From Adiantum capillus-veneris (Eukaryota > Streptophyta > Polypodiopsida > Polypodiales > Pteridaceae), in NCBI GenBank assembly GCA_014529385.2, contig CM043966.1, positions 104,543,087 through 104,607,086 on the forward strand: a DNA stretch of 64,000 nucleotides, written 5' to 3'. How positions within the stretch are numbered: the stretch's first letter is position 1; each line of letters starts with the position of its first letter. Made by a program: the position numbers and the translations under genes. This document shows, piece after piece, positions 63,402 through 64,000 of the stretch. The notes under the pieces were generated by a model. It searched no databases. It had not been told where the DNA came from and worked only from the letters and a program-made list of their open reading frames with translations.

Positions 63402-64000
63402 TGTCACGTGACACATCCAACCCTATGTGTCCGTGGACAAGCTACAGCATGATCAAGGTTCAGTCAAGTCAAGTCAGTCTAGATTTAGAAGTGATCTGGC
63501 ACTTTTGTGAGTCTATTCGTAGACCGTGCATGCCGAGTCACTTAGCATAGATGCATATCCTCTGGTTGCACACAGCATGATCATCAGTATTCCCTTCAGA
63601 ATCCATCAGATTCAGTCAGGGGAATTTTCCATTGCATTTAGCCTATTTTCCCTATTTTTGGTATTTTTCACTTATTATTTTTAAGTGACTTTCCAACAAA
63701 AGTAGGTAGGGCAATTTTGCTAAGTTAATATATAAGCAAACCCAAGTTAGCACTTTCTAGCAAAAGAGGCAACAGGAGCTCCCGCTCAACAGGCACCTTC
63801 TCAGCAAGAACCCATCAAAACCTTGGCGTTTTGGTGTTCCCTCATCGCCCACAACCTCAGCACCCTAGCGTTTTCTGTTCCTAGCAGTTTCCCACCGCAT
63901 CAAGCACCAAGCCTTGGCGTTTCCAGCTTTCCCAAGATCGCCACAACACCAGATCCTTAGCGGTTGCATCAACATGCACTAACGCCAACAGCAGACCCTC
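63402..64000 (+). repeat. 3' LTR of the young element (incomplete)
   Basis: 599 bp visible, colinear with 60076-60674 and differing at three sites by eye. It continues beyond the window. Confidence 0.9.

Larger units (their letters stand above)
60076..64000 (+). mobile_element. Young non-autonomous LTR element with an unusual ORF (3' LTR incomplete)
   Basis: Direct repeats start at 60076 and 63402, with no net indel over 599 bp and three differences seen (CCATGG/CCGTGG, CTGG/CTAG, CAGC/CAAC, all G/A). Polypurine tract GAAAAGGAGGGGA precedes the second repeat. The internal region has a gag-like start (MVITRSG) and a long charged ORF but no protease, RT, RNase H or integrase. It is inserted in LINE RT coding (CTACA at 60071-60075 is the left flank). 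Confidence 0.88.

Overview
The window looks like nuclear DNA of a land plant with a large, repeat-rich genome; a fern or gymnosperm is plausible but is not proven by the sequence. Almost everything is retrotransposon: Ty1/copia, Ty3/gypsy of two kinds (a Tat-like element with two RNase H domains and a chromodomain element), LINEs, and two non-autonomous LTR families. Long CT, GT, C and G runs are frequent. One host gene is recognisable: the 3' half of a vacuolar glucose / D-xylose symporter-like MFS transporter on the minus strand. Its five visible coding exons (50437-50499, 49892-49972, 49708-49806, 49452-49589, 37654-37788) have clean splice sites and join in phase to 171 codons plus a stop. 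The last intron is about 11.7 kb and is packed with mobile elements. The upstream exons were not found up to 64000, so the right end of the window is probably inside another intron of more than 13 kb.

Layout. 1-5281: copia element on the minus strand with its 5' LTR; one stop and one frameshift break gag-pol. 5282-9192: no TE coding was recognised. It holds a promoter-like first exon near 6167-6424 and a compact cluster of small ORFs (7615-8751) of unknown origin, organelle- or prokaryote-like in layout. 9193-20623: a Tat-like gypsy element (+) with 2.2-2.5 kb LTRs full of CT tracts, an extra decayed ORF upstream of gag, and many stops and frameshifts. 21058-33142: two chromodomain gypsy copies (-) in tandem sharing one LTR. 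The right copy keeps both long ORFs, but its integrase has Asn at one catalytic Asp position; the left copy is truncated inside RT. 33143-37653: decayed TE DNA and local tandem duplications downstream of the host gene.

37789-49451 (last intron): gag-only LTR fragments in both orientations, a second copia element whose gag start is fused in frame to RT, and a pair of about 360-bp direct repeats. 50500-60075: a near-complete LINE with telo-box-like 5' repeats and a TC-rich 3' tail, then a second decayed LINE split by a gag-only LTR element. 60076-64000: a very young non-autonomous LTR element (3 differences in about 600 bp of LTR). Its ORF has no polymerase but carries a charged helical region and a His/Asp-rich repeat. 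This element and the ORF cluster at 7615-8751 are the best candidates for something undescribed.

All calls come from reading the sequence. No database search was run, so lineage names rest on domain order and motifs.
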